A stretch of 64,000 bases of DNA from assembly GCA_963921195.1 (NCBI GenBank), contig OY992536.1:238674023-238738022 (forward strand), written 5' to 3'. Numbering within the stretch: position 1 is the first letter of the stretch; each line of letters opens with the position of its first letter. Below, piece after piece: positions 1-10,854 of this stretch. The notes beneath the pieces are model-generated. The model had not been told where the DNA came from. It saw only the letters and a list, made by a program, of their open reading frames with translations, and did not search any database. The stretch is from Pegoplata infirma. Its lineage: Eukaryota; Arthropoda; Insecta; Diptera; Anthomyiidae. Both the position numbers and the translations under genes were made by a program.

Positions 1-164
1 TTGTCATCAATATTTTTTTTTATACATTTTTTCATTAATTTTTTTTCATTAATTTTTTTTTCATACATTTTTTTATCAAAACTTTTTTAAAAAAAATTTT
101 TTTCATGAATATTTTTTATTTTTTTTTTACATAAATTTTTTTTTTCATTAAAACAATTTTTTCT
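1..164. repeat. T-rich minisatellite, edge of composite repeat
   Basis: The stretch consists of long T runs broken by CAT, CATCA or CATTAA. It is the same texture as the arrays at 737-1194 and 2051-2300, and the complement of the one at 54,180-54,830. No reading frame or terminus is visible. It is cut by the window edge. Confidence 0.8.
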
Positions 165-344
165 AGTCTATACTTCTGACATAAAAATGTTCCATTTGTT
201 TAACAAATGTACTAAAAACAAATGAACTAAACTGTGTTAATCACAGTTAAGAAAATTTCTCATTTTTTAGTTAAATTTAACTAAATTTTAGGAAAATTTA
301 TGATAAGTTTTCTTAATTTTAGTTATTTATTTTTTTTCAGTGTA

Positions 345-527
345 CCTTTCCTGTAGGGAAAGTCTCAGGTTCTGAGACATTTTTCCTGTACAGAAAGTCT
401 CAGATTCTGAGTCATTTTCCAATAGAAAAAGTAACAGATTCTGACACATTTTTCGAATAGAAAAAGTCTCATATTCTAAGGCATTTTTTCTATAGAAAAA
501 ATTTCAGATTGTAAAACACTTTAATAT
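345..527. repeat. 35-bp palindromic minisatellite, about 5 units
   Basis: The unit alternates two self-complementary halves, TTTTTCTATAGAAAAA and TCTCAGATTCTGAGA. About five degenerate units lie here. The same unit forms arrays at 2,741, 10,345, 19,150, 46,384 and 58,282. Confidence 0.85.
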
Positions 528-736
528 GATAATGTTTTTAGGCTGGTGTCTAATTTTAAAAAAGTTGCAGGACGCCACCTTAGTTTGATTATATAAGCTA
601 ACAATTAACGAAAAAGAAAAGAAGAATTACTATTTTCTTTTTCTTAAAACCAAAAATAATAAATCACCTCGTGGTCAATAAATCCGTTTTCCACCAGTTG
701 GTGAATAAAAAGTAACATAATTATTTTTCAACAAAA

Positions 737-1194
737 AAAAAATTTTTTCATCCATAGTTTTTTTTCATAAATTTTTTTTTTTTTTCATAAATTTTTGTTT
801 TCATAAATTTTTTTTTTTCATCAAATTTTTTTTCATAAAATTTTTTTTTCATCAATTTTTTTTTTTCATAAATTTTTTTGATGATTTTTTTTTTTTTTAT
901 CAATTTTTTTCAAAAAATTTTTTCGTCAATTTTTTTTCATTAATTTTTTTTTTTCAAAAAATTTAATTTTTTCTCATCAAATATTTTTCATCAAATATTT
1001 TCATCAATTTTTTTTTCTAATTTTTTTTATCAAATTTTTTTTTTCATTAAACTTTTTTTTTTCATCAATTTTTTTTTTTTCATCAAATTTTTTTTTACCT
1101 CGAATTTTTTTTTCATCAAAATTTTTTTGTTCATCAATTTTTTTTTCATCAACTTTTTTTTTCATTAAACGTTTTTTTCATCAATTTTTTTTTT
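737..1194. repeat. T-rich minisatellite (CATCAA plus T-run)
   Basis: Units of roughly 12-16 bp built as T-run plus CATCAA, CATAAA or CATTAA. The array ends abruptly where the 560-bp-period duplication begins and resumes at 2051. Confidence 0.85.
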
Positions 1195-2050
1195 CTATAT
1201 TTATTATATTTTTTCGGCGTAAGCCAAGTGTATTTAATTTGTTGTTTGTGTTTTTCTGATTGAAGAAGAAAATTGTGTCTTCTAAAGATTAAATTAAATG
1301 TGGATTTACCCTAGACCATGGTTTCTGTAGCCACTTCTACGTCATCAGTAGGCAATTACATTAAATTGATTATTTGATATTTGCTAGAAAAATTCTTTAT
1401 ATGTTTTTTTATCAACAGACTAGCCTGACATGAGCTTCGAACCTGTGTCGTTAAAATCTCTCATGTTTTGTAAGCCGAAGCCATAACCACTAGGCTATAC
1501 TCGGTGTATAAACATCAGTGACTAAACGTCGTTTGTTTTTAACTCACAGTAGGTTTCGTGTGTGACGTATACAGAAAAGCTTTTTCTCTAACTCAAGCAA
1601 TGCATTTAATCTAGAGACCAACAACAATTTTCTTAATCTTTCATTTACTTTATTTTATGCAAACTTTACTATAGCAGAGAATTTTTTGTTCTTCACACTA
1701 CAGTAACGCATAGTTAAAGTGAATTGCTCACACGAGCGACATTTGTCAGTATTTCTATATTTATTATATTTTTTCGGCGTAAGCCAAGTGTATTTAATTT
1801 GTTGTTTGTGTTTTTCTGATTGAAGAAGAAAATTGTGTCTTCTAAAGATTAAATTAAATGTGGCTTTACCCTAGACCATGGTTTCTGTAGCCACTTCTAC
1901 GTCATCAGTAGGCAATTACATTAAATTGATTATTTGATATTTGCTAGAAAAATTCTTTATATGTTTTTTTATCAACAGACTAGCCTGACATGAGCTTCGA
2001 ACCTGTGTCGTTAAAATCTCTCATGTTTTGTAAGCCGAAGCCATAACCAC
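1195..2050. repeat. 560-bp-period tandem duplication, 1.5 copies
   Basis: Positions 1195-1490 recur at 1755-2050 with a 560-base offset and almost no change; the one difference I saw is an A/C at 1304/1864. Between them lie 264 single-copy bases. The block interrupts the T-rich minisatellite, so it arrived or duplicated inside it. Near-identity implies a recent event. It contains the tRNA-like segment at 1425-1500. It could be a SINE duplicated in tandem or a 560-bp satellite unit. Confidence 0.85.
1425..1500 (-). other. tRNA-like sequence with box A and box B
   Basis: On the minus strand TAGCCTAGTGG fits the Pol III box A and GGTTCGAAGC fits box B, 43 bases apart. The D-arm GCC/GGC pairing is visible, but a complete cloverleaf is not, so this is read as a tRNA-derived SINE head rather than a tRNA gene. 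The second copy (1985-2050) loses the box A end. Confidence 0.45.
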
Positions 2051-2300
2051 TTTTCATATTTTTTTTATCAGATCTTTTTTTTGTCAATTTTTATTTTCAT
2101 CAAATTTTTTTTTCATCAATTTTTTTTTTCATCAAATTTTTTTTTATGAAATTTTTTTTTTCATCAAATTTTTTCATCAAATTTTTTTTCTCAAATTTTT
2201 TTTTATCAAAAAAAAAAAAAAATTGTTTTCATAATTTTTTTTTTTTTTTTTAATTTTTTTTCATCCATCAAACATTTTTTTTCACCAAAAATCATATATC
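2051..2300. repeat. T-rich minisatellite, continuation
   Basis: The array seen at 737-1194 continues after the 560-bp duplication, with CATCAA units, an A-run near 2,210 and long T runs. Confidence 0.8.
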
Positions 2301-2374
2301 CCCTTTTTTACCAAAACTACTTTTTCAACAAGTCTAAACTTTTCACATAAAAATGTTCCATTTGTTTATTAAAT

Positions 2375-2650
2375 GTACATAAAACAAGTGAGAGTGTGGA
2401 ATTCTTCGGTGCCGAATCTTTCATACTCTCCAAAATGTAAAAATACTTTTTTGCACTTATTTTTGAACTCATTTACCAAACGTACAGCTCTTTTGGTTTG
2501 GACTGAATCTTACTTTCCACAGACAGATGGACGGATGTATATGGCTACAGTGGCTTAGAAATGAATCCATACTATATAAACTTAATGGGATCCTCAACTG
2601 ATGTTCGTTTGCATGGAATAGCAAAGTAATATAACATTATTTTTTCTAAA
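2375..2650 (-). mobile_element. DINE-1-like Helentron fragment
   Basis: The left end shows the 3' hairpin of the family (ATTCTTCGGTGCCGAATC) next to AACAAGTGAGAG. CAGACAGATGGACGG further right is the complement of the internal TCCGTCTGTC block. The counterpart of opposite orientation is at 53,933-54,096. Much of the element is missing and the 5' stem-loop is absent. The open frame across it is a by-product. Confidence 0.6.
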
Positions 2651-2740
2651 AAAAAAACTTTGCTTTGGCAAGTACATCCTAATCTTCCGCAAAACATTAT
2701 CATGATTTAATGTTTTGGGCAAGAGTACAAAATTCGCAGG

Positions 2741-3205
2741 CATTTTTTGTATACAAAAGTCTCAGATTCTAAAATATTTTTCCTATAAACAAGTCATAAA
2801 TTCAGGGATGTTTTTTATATAGAAAAATTCTCAGAAAAAGTCTCATATAAAAACTTTTCAATCGTTTGCTCTTAATTTAAAATCTTAAAAATTATGAAAT
2901 GAGCCTTCATAAAATTTGTCGAATTCCGACATATTTTTCGAATTGAAAAATTCTCCGATTCTGATATACATATTTTTCGTATAGAAAAAATAAAGGATTC
3001 TGTGACATTTTGTATGTAAATTTTTTTGTAGATACTAGAATTCTCAAATTACACTTTTTTTTTAGAAAAAGTCTCAGATTCTTAAAAATGGGTCGTTTAC
3101 AAAACGACTCAGATTCTAAAACATTTTTTTTTACAGAAAAACTCTCAGTTATTGAAAAATTTTTCCTGTAGAACAAGTTTCAGATTTTGAGAAATTTTTC
3201 TACAG
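2741..3205. repeat. 35-bp palindromic minisatellite, about 12 degenerate units
   Basis: Repeated TCTCAGATTCT and TTTTCCTATAGAAAAA halves with frequent substitutions. It follows a palindromic AAAACATTATCATGATTTAATGTTTT-type motif (2,688-2,715) that recurs at 16,665 and 53,835. Confidence 0.8.
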
Positions 3206-3453
3206 CAAATTTATAAGACATATTTCTTTAAATTTAAACTCTAAAATTTAAAGTTAAAATTGAATTCGTTTTTTTTTATTTTTATTTCATTGCAGTTACT
3301 GCCCAAGGAATTTGCACTTGTTTAACTATTCCCTTAAATATAATTTAACTCATTTTTTTTTTTTTTGTAAATATTTTCCTTATTATATTTCGTGTAATTC
3401 CATTGCCAAATAGTACCCTTAGTAGTTGGAACCAAACATTCATCATTTATGTA
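3206..3453. other. A+T-rich DNA, nothing recognised
   Basis: Long T runs and no repeat, terminus or coding signal that I can support. Confidence 0.5.
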
Positions 3454-4263
3454 CCCGAGTAAAAAAATTGATATGACACAATATATAATTTAATATGGGT
3501 TCGTGTCTATTTTGATATAATCTTATACGAAAAATGGTTTCATAAGATTTGATCGAATAATATCTAATAATATCAGTTTATATAACTTTATATCGACTTT
3601 GATACGAGTTTTGGTCTAATCCAATGATATAAAATTATATCCAATTATATTAAAATTTATACAATTTTATAAACCGGATGTTTTGTTTTTAGTTTTTAAT
3701 AAAAAGTTGAAAAATTAAAATAATAAAAATAAGTTGTTCTTGAAAAAAACTTAGAAAAATTTCAAAAAAGGGAGTCATGTTAAATTTTATATAAAACACT
3801 TAGAAAATATTTTCAAAAAAATTTGTGTTTGGAAAAACATAGAAAAATTTTAAAAAATTGAGTCATATAAAATTTTATATAAAACACTTAGAAAATATTT
3901 GCGATAAAAAAAATGTTTCTTGAAAAAAACTTAGAAAAAATTTAAAAAATGGAGTCATATGAAATTTTATATAAAACACGTTGCAAATATTTTCGATAAA
4001 AATATGTTCTTGGAAAAAACTTAGAAAAATTAAAAATAATGGAGGCATATAAAATTTTATATAAAACACTTAGAAATTTGGAATGATGCATGGGACCAGA
4101 TGTTGCAACATATAATTATGTATGGCGATATCTTAAAAAAATCGCACATCAAAATTTATTATATAAATTTATCTCGCAAGACATAGTGTCACACATGATC
4201 ATATATGAAATAATATGAATATATAAAAGTATATAAGATCATATTAAATTATTTTTACTCGGG
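3454..4263. mobile_element. MITE with CCCGAGTAAAAA ends and TA TSD
   Basis: Both ends carry CCCGAGTAAAAA as inverted copies and both are flanked by TA, which fits a Tc1/mariner-like TSD. The interior is dominated by ATATAATTATAT-type words and a four-unit tandem array. A related shorter element is at 48,347-48,712. No transposase is present, so it would be non-autonomous. Confidence 0.75.
3735..4080. repeat. About 92-bp tandem repeat, four units
   Basis: Each unit contains CTTGAAAAAAACTTAGAAAA, a variable GGAGTCATAT segment, and AAATTTTATATAAAACACTT. The array lies inside the CCCGAG element. It reads as a peptide-like repeat on the minus strand, but that is a product of the array. Confidence 0.85.
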
Positions 4264-4403
4264 TACCATGTTTTTTAATGGTTTGTCTTTTACAAATAAA
4301 TATATATATAACTCTGTGTAATTGTGAAACAAAAGTATGTTATTTATATAAAAAGGTAATAAAAAACAGATGCAGTATCTAGATTTAATTATGGTAAAAA
4401 AAA

Positions 4404-4465
4404 AACAAGTAGAAAAGTTAATTTCGGCCGAATCTATGAATACCCTTCACAATATTAACCAAGGT
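4404..4465 (-). mobile_element. DINE-1-like 3' end relic
   Basis: AACAAGTAGAAAAGTTAAT, a TTTCGGCCGAA hairpin and TACCCTTCAC match the 3' end of the family as seen at 5,362. No body follows. Confidence 0.6.
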
Positions 4466-4489
4466 GGTGATAAAAAAAAATGGTCCGTA

Positions 4490-4620
4490 CCACAGAAAAA
4501 GTAAATTTTAACAAAAGTTTTATTTTAAATTCCAAATTTTCAATACATTTTAAAAACAAAAACAATCTGTATGAAAATAGAATTAAAAGCTGATTTTAAA
4601 TATATTTTATTTTCCTGTGG
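4490..4620. mobile_element. 131-bp MITE with CCACAG ends
   Basis: CCACAGAAAAAGTAAA at the left is mirrored by TTTATTTTCCTGTGG at the right, and TA flanks both sides. It sits directly beside the Helentron relic. Its family is not recognised. Confidence 0.55.
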
Positions 4621-4659
4621 TAAGGCTGAATGTATTTATTTGCATAATTGCTTTGCCAA

Positions 4660-4937
4660 CATATCGCTCCTTTACTTGTATAGTGTCATAACTCAAAAAA
4701 TGCGTTTTTTGAGTTAATGATGCAGAATTTTTCGTTATATCATGCTTTATATTGTGTCAAAAATTCGTATTAATATCTTTTGAACTCATCGTTTGGGAAG
4801 AGTACACGCCATTATTACATTTTCTATGTACCGGCCTTTTTCAATTAAAAACCAGTTTCAATAGTAAACTTTAAACGTGTTTTCTGCAAAATGAAATATT
4901 TTGAGTTATGACACTATACAAGTAAAGGAGCGATATG
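4660..4937. mobile_element. 278-bp MITE with a perfect 39-bp TIR
   Basis: The ends begin CATATCGCTCCTTTACTTG and are exact reverse complements over 39-40 bases, with a 200-base unique centre. The ends are A/T palindromic at the junction, so the TSD cannot be separated from the terminus. Exact arms imply recent movement or gene conversion. Confidence 0.85.
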
Positions 4938-5361
4938 TATATTAATGCGTAACTTCAAGTCTCTATAATAATCAACAATATAAAAGAAACCAAGTGTACG
5001 AATACATACATACATAGAGATTTTTTACACATATAAATATAAACAGTTGTAAAACTGCATTTAGTTTCTCATTTCGTGATCCTGTTTCCTTTTAAAAGGA
5101 CTTCAAAGTCTTAGATGATTAAATTTTATTAAATATTTTTTTTATATTTGTACTTGTCCTAGGATGACACTATTTACAGTAAATGAAAGAGGAGGATCTC
5201 CCCTAATTTTCATATTTTATTATTTTTACATATCAGGAAAATGGAGGTAAGTTACGTCAATTCAAAAATGTGTCCTTCAATATCATTAAAAATTTTTAAC
5301 AAAATATGTTGATAAAGTTTTCAAATGACTTTATTCACATCCTTTTATTCTGATATGGCAA
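4938..5361. other. A+T-rich DNA containing one arm of an inverted repeat
   Basis: 5,093-5,212 (containing CTAGGATGACA and GAAAGAGGAGGATC) is a reverse-complement match of 7,838-7,932. The DINE and foldback between them therefore sit in the loop of an older inverted-repeat element. Nothing else is recognised. Confidence 0.55.
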
Positions 5362-7820
5362 AAAACAAGTAGAAAAGTTAAATTCGGCATTGCCGAATGT
5401 AGTGATACCCTCCACAATTTCAAAAAGATTATTGCCTTAAACTTTATTTAAATGAAAATAACTTTTGAAAAAAAAAATTAAAAAAAAAATTTCCGCAAAA
5501 AAATTTTTGTAAAAAAAACCGCGATTTTTTTCTTTTTTTGTCAAAAAATATGTTCGTACTTGTTTAAATACCATTTGGTGTTCAATTATGTTCACATATG
5601 TCAACCAGAAGCCGAATTGAAGCATTTTGTATTTTTAGGTTATGTTGAATGTACTGAAATTTTTGAGGTGTGTTAACATTTTCGTTCATAACTTTTGAAC
5701 CGCTGAACCGATATCGCTCAAATGCAATACCAAACTTCTCGGGAGAACTTCCAATAAATATGTTAAGTTTCAGTCATCTCTGTGCAATATTTTGTCCGTG
5801 ATAGCATTTTCCACAGACAGACAGACGGACATAGCTAGAATGTCTTAAAATCGATCGGGCATCATGAATATATATGGAGCATTCCATGTCAAATCGGACA
5901 CTTTGAAAATTTTTTTTTTAGATTTTCCCAATTTGTTTACAGTTTTTAGTACCCTTCGAAAACTCCTTCGTGGTAAATTTTCAGATTTTTTTGATGACCC
6001 GTTCAAAAGATATAGAATTTTTAAAAATTGCTAGTTTGTTTCTTTACTCAAAATTCTTTTACTCATAACTTCTTCAATAATGGTACAAATTTAAAATTTT
6101 TTTTTTTCAAAATTTTTGTTTTTTACGTACTTTTTAAAAAACATCCCAAAAATTCTTAAAAGCGCTCTAGTATGCGATTTTTAAGTTTTAAAATTTAAAT
6201 CTCATTTTTGAAAATGAAGAGAAGAGTACACTCTTCTATTTTTGTAAAATTTTTTTGTGTAAAACTTCTATTGATTCGACAAATTTTTTGCCCAGGAGGA
6301 TCGTGGATAACGATTATTACTATTTTTTTAAATTTTTTGAAAAAAATTTATTGTAATTTTCCAATCTTAAAATCATTTCTACTGCTCCAATGGTGCGTCA
6401 TAGAGGGGTCATTTATAAGACCGACCCATATTAATTTTTACGTCTTAACATTTCTTTCGAACAACCTAATACCATAACTCCAATTTCTAAGGGGGCTCCC
6501 ACAGAAAACGACATTTTTTAAAATTTGCTCCAACCGCTCTAACTGCCCTAATAGTGCCCATAGAGCAACAAAATGTATGACCGACCCATAATATTTTTTT
6601 AGTCCAAACATTTTCTCTCAACACACCTACCCCCTATCTTTAACTGTTAAGGCGGTCCCCATACAATTTTTCTTATTTTTTGTAAATTTGTTTTATTTAA
6701 TCAGCTTCTACCGGGCCAATGGTGCGTCCGAGAGGGGTCATTAGTTAGACCGACCGCCATTTATTTTTGCCCTCCAACATTTTTTTAAAACATTTCTAAG
6801 CCCTATTTCCACTCCCTAAGTAGGCTCCCATACAAATAAAAGTTGGACCAAATATATAAAAATGTAATTTTGAATGGAAGCCCACTTAGGGAGTGGAGAT
6901 AGGGCGTAGGTATGTTTTACAAAAATGTTGGAGGGCAAAAATAAATGGTGGGCGGTCTCACCGCCTTAACAGTTAAAGATAGAGGGTAGGTGTGTTCAGA
7001 GAAAATGTTTGGAATAAAAAAATATTGTGGGTCGGTCATACATTTTGTTGCTCTAAGGGCACTATTAGGGCAGTTAGAGCGGTTGGAGCAAATTTTAAAA
7101 AATGCCGTTTTGTGTGGGAGTCCCCTTAGACTATGGAGATAGGGTATTAGTTTGTTCCAAAGAAATGTTAAGACGTAAAAATTAATGGGGGTCGGTCTTA
7201 TAAATGACCCCTCTATGACGCACCATTGGAGCAGTTGGAATGATTTTAAGATTGGAAAATTACAATAAATTTTTTTCAAAAAATTTTAAAAAATAGAAAT
7301 AATCGTTGTCCCACGATCCTCCTGGGCAAAAAATTTGTAGAATCGATAAAAGTTTTACACAAAAAAATTAAAAAAAAATCGAAGAGTACAAACATTTTCA
7401 AAAATGAGATTTAAATTTTAAAACTTAAAAATCGCATACTAGAGCGCTTTTAAGAATTTTTTTTTTTTTAAAAGTACGTAAAAAAACAAAAATTTTGAGA
7501 AAAACTATTTGAAATTTGGACCATTATTGAAGAAGTTAAGAGTAAAAGAAGTTTGAGTAAAGAGACAAACTAGCAATTTTTAAAAATTCAATATCTTTTG
7601 AACGGGTCATCAAAAAGTTCTGAAAATTTACCACGAAGGAGTTTTCGAAGGGTACTTAAAACTGTAAACAAATTGGGGAAATCTAAAAAAAAATTTTCAA
7701 AGTGTCCGATTTGACATGGAATGCCCCATATACTTTATGGGGTCCCAGACCGATATTTCGATGAGTTACAAACGGAATGACAAACTTATGTATACCCTCT
7801 ATCACTAAGTGGAGGGTATA
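5362..7820 (-). mobile_element. DINE-1-like Helentron, interrupted by a foldback element
   Basis: The right end (7,791-7,820) is the 5' stem-loop TATACCCTC...GAGGGTATA. The left end has AACAAGTAG, the hairpin ATTCGGCATTGCCGAAT and GATACCCTCC. GACAGACAGACGGACAT near 5,815 is the complement of the GATGTCCGTC block. DINE-1/INE-1 elements are non-autonomous Helitron relatives of flies. At 5,873 the copy is split by a 1,856-bp element; the copies at 52,535 and 26,313 show the unsplit sequence. Confidence 0.8.
5873..7728. mobile_element. Long-arm foldback element (TGGAGCATTCC ends)
   Basis: The element is almost wholly two inverted arms meeting near 6,855. The ends are TGGAGCATTCCATGTCAAAT and its complement, with TATA on both sides (TA or TATA TSD). 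The left arm is 108 bases longer: a module between GTTAAGGCGGT and GACCGACCGCC is missing from the right. The left arm contains three degenerate copies of a module built on CAATGGTGCGTC, GGGGTCATT and GACCGACC. The minus-strand frame at 6,917-7,279 is a translation of the arm, not a gene. A 400-bp derivative is at 35,433. Confidence 0.9.
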
Positions 7821-8083
7821 AAAAATAGAAAAATTAAGGAAGATCCTCCTCTTTCATCTGCTGTCACCATTGTCATCCTAAGACAATTACAAATATTTCA
7901 AAAATATTTCACAAAATGTATCCTTTAAAACTTTTTTGTGTTTCAAAGTTTTTTTTTTCATAGATATCGCACTCGCATCCCACTAACCGACCCCATAGCT
8001 ATTAAAGAAAAAGACCTATGATTTCTGTTGAGTCAAAAAAAAGGGTCCGATTTGACGAAAAAGTCAAAAAAGTTTTGGATTAA

Positions 8084-8115
<32 letters not shown>

Positions 8116-8159
8116 ATTTTTTTTTTGTATTTTTTTTCGAAATATTGAAGAAATAGCTA
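7821..8159. other. A+T-rich DNA with inverted-repeat arm and poly-A/T
   Basis: 7,838-7,932 pairs with 5,093-5,212. GTCCGATTTGAC at 8,045 resembles the inner part of the foldback terminus at 7,700 and may be a relic. Poly-A then poly-T follow. Confidence 0.45.
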
Positions 8160-8585
8160 CCCAGCAAAAACTTGGTAATGACACATCATTACCATTCTAA
8201 TTACTTAGTAATGACAGAAAATTACCTTTAGCATTATTTTGAAATGTAAAATAAGGACTTAATAATAATGACTTACATAAGTCATTATAATAAAATAAAA
8301 AAATTTCAGAACTAGATTTTCACTTTTTGACTCACTGTACATTATTTTGAATAAAAATAAAATAAAATTAAATATTTTTTTATTTTTTAAAATTTTTTTT
8401 TAAATAATTTTTTCATTACCTATAAGTATATATGTAATTAGTTATTAATATTGGTTTGATAATCATTACATTTGGCACATTTGCTTGTAAATGTAATGGG
8501 AAACGTAATTCGAATCAGAAGTAGTTATAACTTTTGAATTTCCCATTACACATTTCATTACTTGGTAATGCAAGTTTTTGCTGGG
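8160..8585. mobile_element. 426-bp MITE with CCCAGCAAAAACTTGG ends
   Basis: CCCAGCAAAAACTTGGTAAT at the left mirrors ATTACTTGGTAATGC...TTTTTGCTGGG at the right, with TA on both sides. The interior carries many TAATGA/TCATTA words. The copy at 24,150-24,573 has nearly the same length, so this is a defined family. Confidence 0.85.
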
Positions 8586-8827
8586 TATCTAAACTCTTCG
8601 GGACACATTTTTCTAAAAACAATTGGTAAGAAGTTACATGGATGAGAATAAACACCTCTTTGGCCAAAATGTCAAATTTCGACTCCTCTAACTCAGAGAG
8701 TATTTGACCGATCTCGTTGAAAAATTGTGTATGAACTACTTCCAATAGGACTAATCTTGGTTTCATCCCGAGCGGAAGACATCTGTTTCAAAAGTTGTGT
8801 GAATTGAAACGAAAACATATATTTCAA

Positions 8828-8908
8828 GAGGCCCCCCGACTGATATTTCGATGCGTTACATACGAATTGAATAAGTTAGTATACCACCATACTGTGTTTG
8901 GTGGGTAT
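8828..8908 (-). mobile_element. DINE-1-like 5' end fragment
   Basis: TATACCACC...GGTGGGTATA is the family's 5' stem-loop on the minus strand, followed inward by CGTATGTAACGCATCGAAAT. The adjoining 8,590-8,827 may be diverged element body. Confidence 0.6.
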
Positions 8909-9605
8909 AAAAATTCATAAAAGAAAATTATATAATTAGCAGTAAAATTTAAACAAAAGAGATTCAAGTAAATATTTAAAGGGCTTTAGAAAAACCTATG
9001 CTCGCTGGGCTTGATAAAGCTTTTTTACGCTTAAGGTATCAAGGGGAGTGTTTGAAGGCTTTTGCACTATTATAAGGTTGGTTTTACACAACTGTTGTAA
9101 TTTTATTTGTTTTATATTGCTCAATGTTTCGTTTCACTCTTTTTTTAGTTAAATAAGTGCGAAAATTTCTAGTCACTCACTTTAAACAGGGAAGTAAATC
9201 GATTCTTAAATTTAAACGATTTGGTTAATCGAGTCATAAGTTTAAACCTTTTGAAAACTATCATTATACTGTTTCTAAAATTTTTCTTTTAAAATTATTC
9301 TCAAATTAGAAAACTTTTACAAAAAAAGTTTTCTTTCTTCGCCAAGCATTGTGTTCTCGTTAAACTAGTATTTTATTATTTTTCTTATGAACTTTCCAAA
9401 AAGTAAAACATAGTCACATGTGACACTTGATATTATTTATTAGAGTGGGGTACAAAAATATAAATTTGTAATAATAATAAGAAGAATTTGTAAAAAAAAA
9501 CAAGTTGGCCGACAATTTCTCCTTGCGATAAATGCTGCCAAATTGATGATTTTTTTACTTAATTTAATTTTATTGTAATTTAACCAATTTTTTGTAATTT
9601 AACCA
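8909..9605. other. A+T-rich DNA, nothing recognised
   Basis: No terminus, tandem array or credible frame. The composition is like that of the surrounding DNA. Confidence 0.5.
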
Positions 9606-10335
9606 ACGTCCTCGACCCATCCTCAGTGACGGTGTGGTGACATGTCATAGTCACTGCTGACATCCACAAGACATCTCTATGTACTGGGTTGAGGACAGTT
9701 TCATACAAATTTTCAAAATGTTCTCACTCAAAGTCAGCAGTGGTCAGGGCTGACCTTCTGGGGACATGTCACCTAAGACTTCTTTGGGGAAATGTCTGAC
9801 GTAGGTCATGGAAATGTCTGACGTAGGTCATGCGAAAATACAAAAAAATTTCGTAGTTGCTTTAGTTTTTACTTTTATCCATTTTCCTTTATAAATTATC
9901 TTTCTCATATTTAGAAAAAACTTTTCGCCTTTTTTAGTCCCAACTGGATTTGAACCTGGAACCTCCAGTTTATTAGTCCCACATCTAACTACCTGTTCCA
10001 AACTTTATTTTTAAAATTGTTTGTCTATTTATAACTTTTATTCTACTTGTTAGATTTTGATTTTATTTAAAATAAATCGATAATATTGCCATCTTTTTCT
10101 TGAAAATTGAAGAGTTTCCCAGATTTAAAATTCTAATTTAATATACTGCTATTCTGAAGACATTTCCTTTTAGACGTCTTAGAGGAGTTGTCCACACTCT
10201 TAAAGCAAACATTCTGTGCTGACAATGTTAGGACATGTCATCAAGGATTACCTATGATTTGTCAGAACCTGAAGACATTTCCTCAAGGAATCACTGTGGA
10301 AATTTCCTCAGTGACACATTTTCCAACTGGGAAAT
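9606..10335. repeat. Unclassified repeat with GACATGTC and CCTCAGTGAC motifs
   Basis: The segment is less A+T-rich than its surroundings. It has several GACATGTC words, CCTCAGTGAC near both ends, and a direct 22-base duplication (GAAATGTCTGACGTAGGTCA...) at about 9,783-9,832. Reverse-complement similarity between the two ends is weak. It encloses a tRNA-like sequence. I could not assign it to a family. Confidence 0.4.
9936..10002 (-). other. tRNA-Ile-like degenerate sequence
   Basis: On the minus strand GGTAGTTAGATG resembles a D-arm, CTAATAA an Ile(AAT) anticodon loop, and GGTTCAAATCC a perfect box B with a T-arm one base short. The acceptor stem is not closed. It is either a dead tRNA or a tRNA-derived element inside the 9.6-10.3 kb repeat. 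Confidence 0.45.
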
Positions 10336-10344
10336 TTTTTATTT

Positions 10345-10450
10345 TTTTTTGAAAAATTACAGATTCTAAAACATTTTCTCTACAGAAAAATTGTTAGATT
10401 TTAAGACATATTTCCTATAGAAAAAGTTACAGATTGTGAAACATTTTTTC
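10345..10450. repeat. 35-bp palindromic minisatellite, three units
   Basis: Three degenerate units of the dispersed TTTTTCTATAGAAAAA/TCTCAGATTCTGAGA family. Confidence 0.75.
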
Positions 10451-10528
10451 TTGATTACATATTTAGTTTACCCTAAATTTTCAATACATTTATTTTCGGT
10501 ACCCAAATAAAATTCGAATTTCTGCCTC

Positions 10529-10854
10529 ATAAGGTCCACCCTAATATATACTTACAATTTTACACATATAGTTAATGATAGTATTACAATAACTTTTTCT
10601 GCAGTTTCTTGTATTATTACAATACATTCATTCTACTAGGTTGTATTATTACTACAACATCTATTATGAAAGTACACTTTTGAAAAATTTACACAACAAA
10701 AAAAAAAAAAAAAGTTGTCAAAATATATACTGCTGTGCACAAACTTTTTAAGTTCAAAATTGTACACTTGATAATATTATTGTTGCATTTTTCAAGTTTG
10801 AAATAAGTGACAAAAAAAAGTGTGAATTTATATCTACCTTAAGGTGGACCTTAT
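10529..10854. mobile_element. 326-bp element with ATAAGGTCCACC ends
   Basis: A 12-base exact inverted terminus, ATAAGGTCCACC, bounds the segment; similarity fades inward. A single matching end (AATAAGGTCCACCTTAA) lies at 16,774. The interior has poly-A and TACACTTTTG words. It is probably a MITE, but the short terminus makes this uncertain. Confidence 0.5.

Larger units (their letters stand above)
165..2740 (+). mobile_element. Composite dispersed repeat, copy A
   Basis: In order this block holds a conserved lead-in (165-344), a 35-bp minisatellite, a conserved segment with GCAGGACGCCAC (541-735), a T-rich minisatellite, and a Helentron-like end. The reverse complement of the same order is found at 53,811-58,281, so this is one repeat family in opposite orientation at the two ends of the window. 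The lead-in (163-240) resembles 2,330-2,390, which suggests a further tandem unit. Borders are approximate because no terminal repeat or TSD was found. It may be a large Helentron-like element or a segmental duplication. Confidence 0.6.

Noticed and set aside
6917..7279. Minus-strand 120-residue frame, and its plus-strand twin at 6,208-6,477
   Set aside because: Both come from the two inverted arms of the same foldback element. No protein motif.
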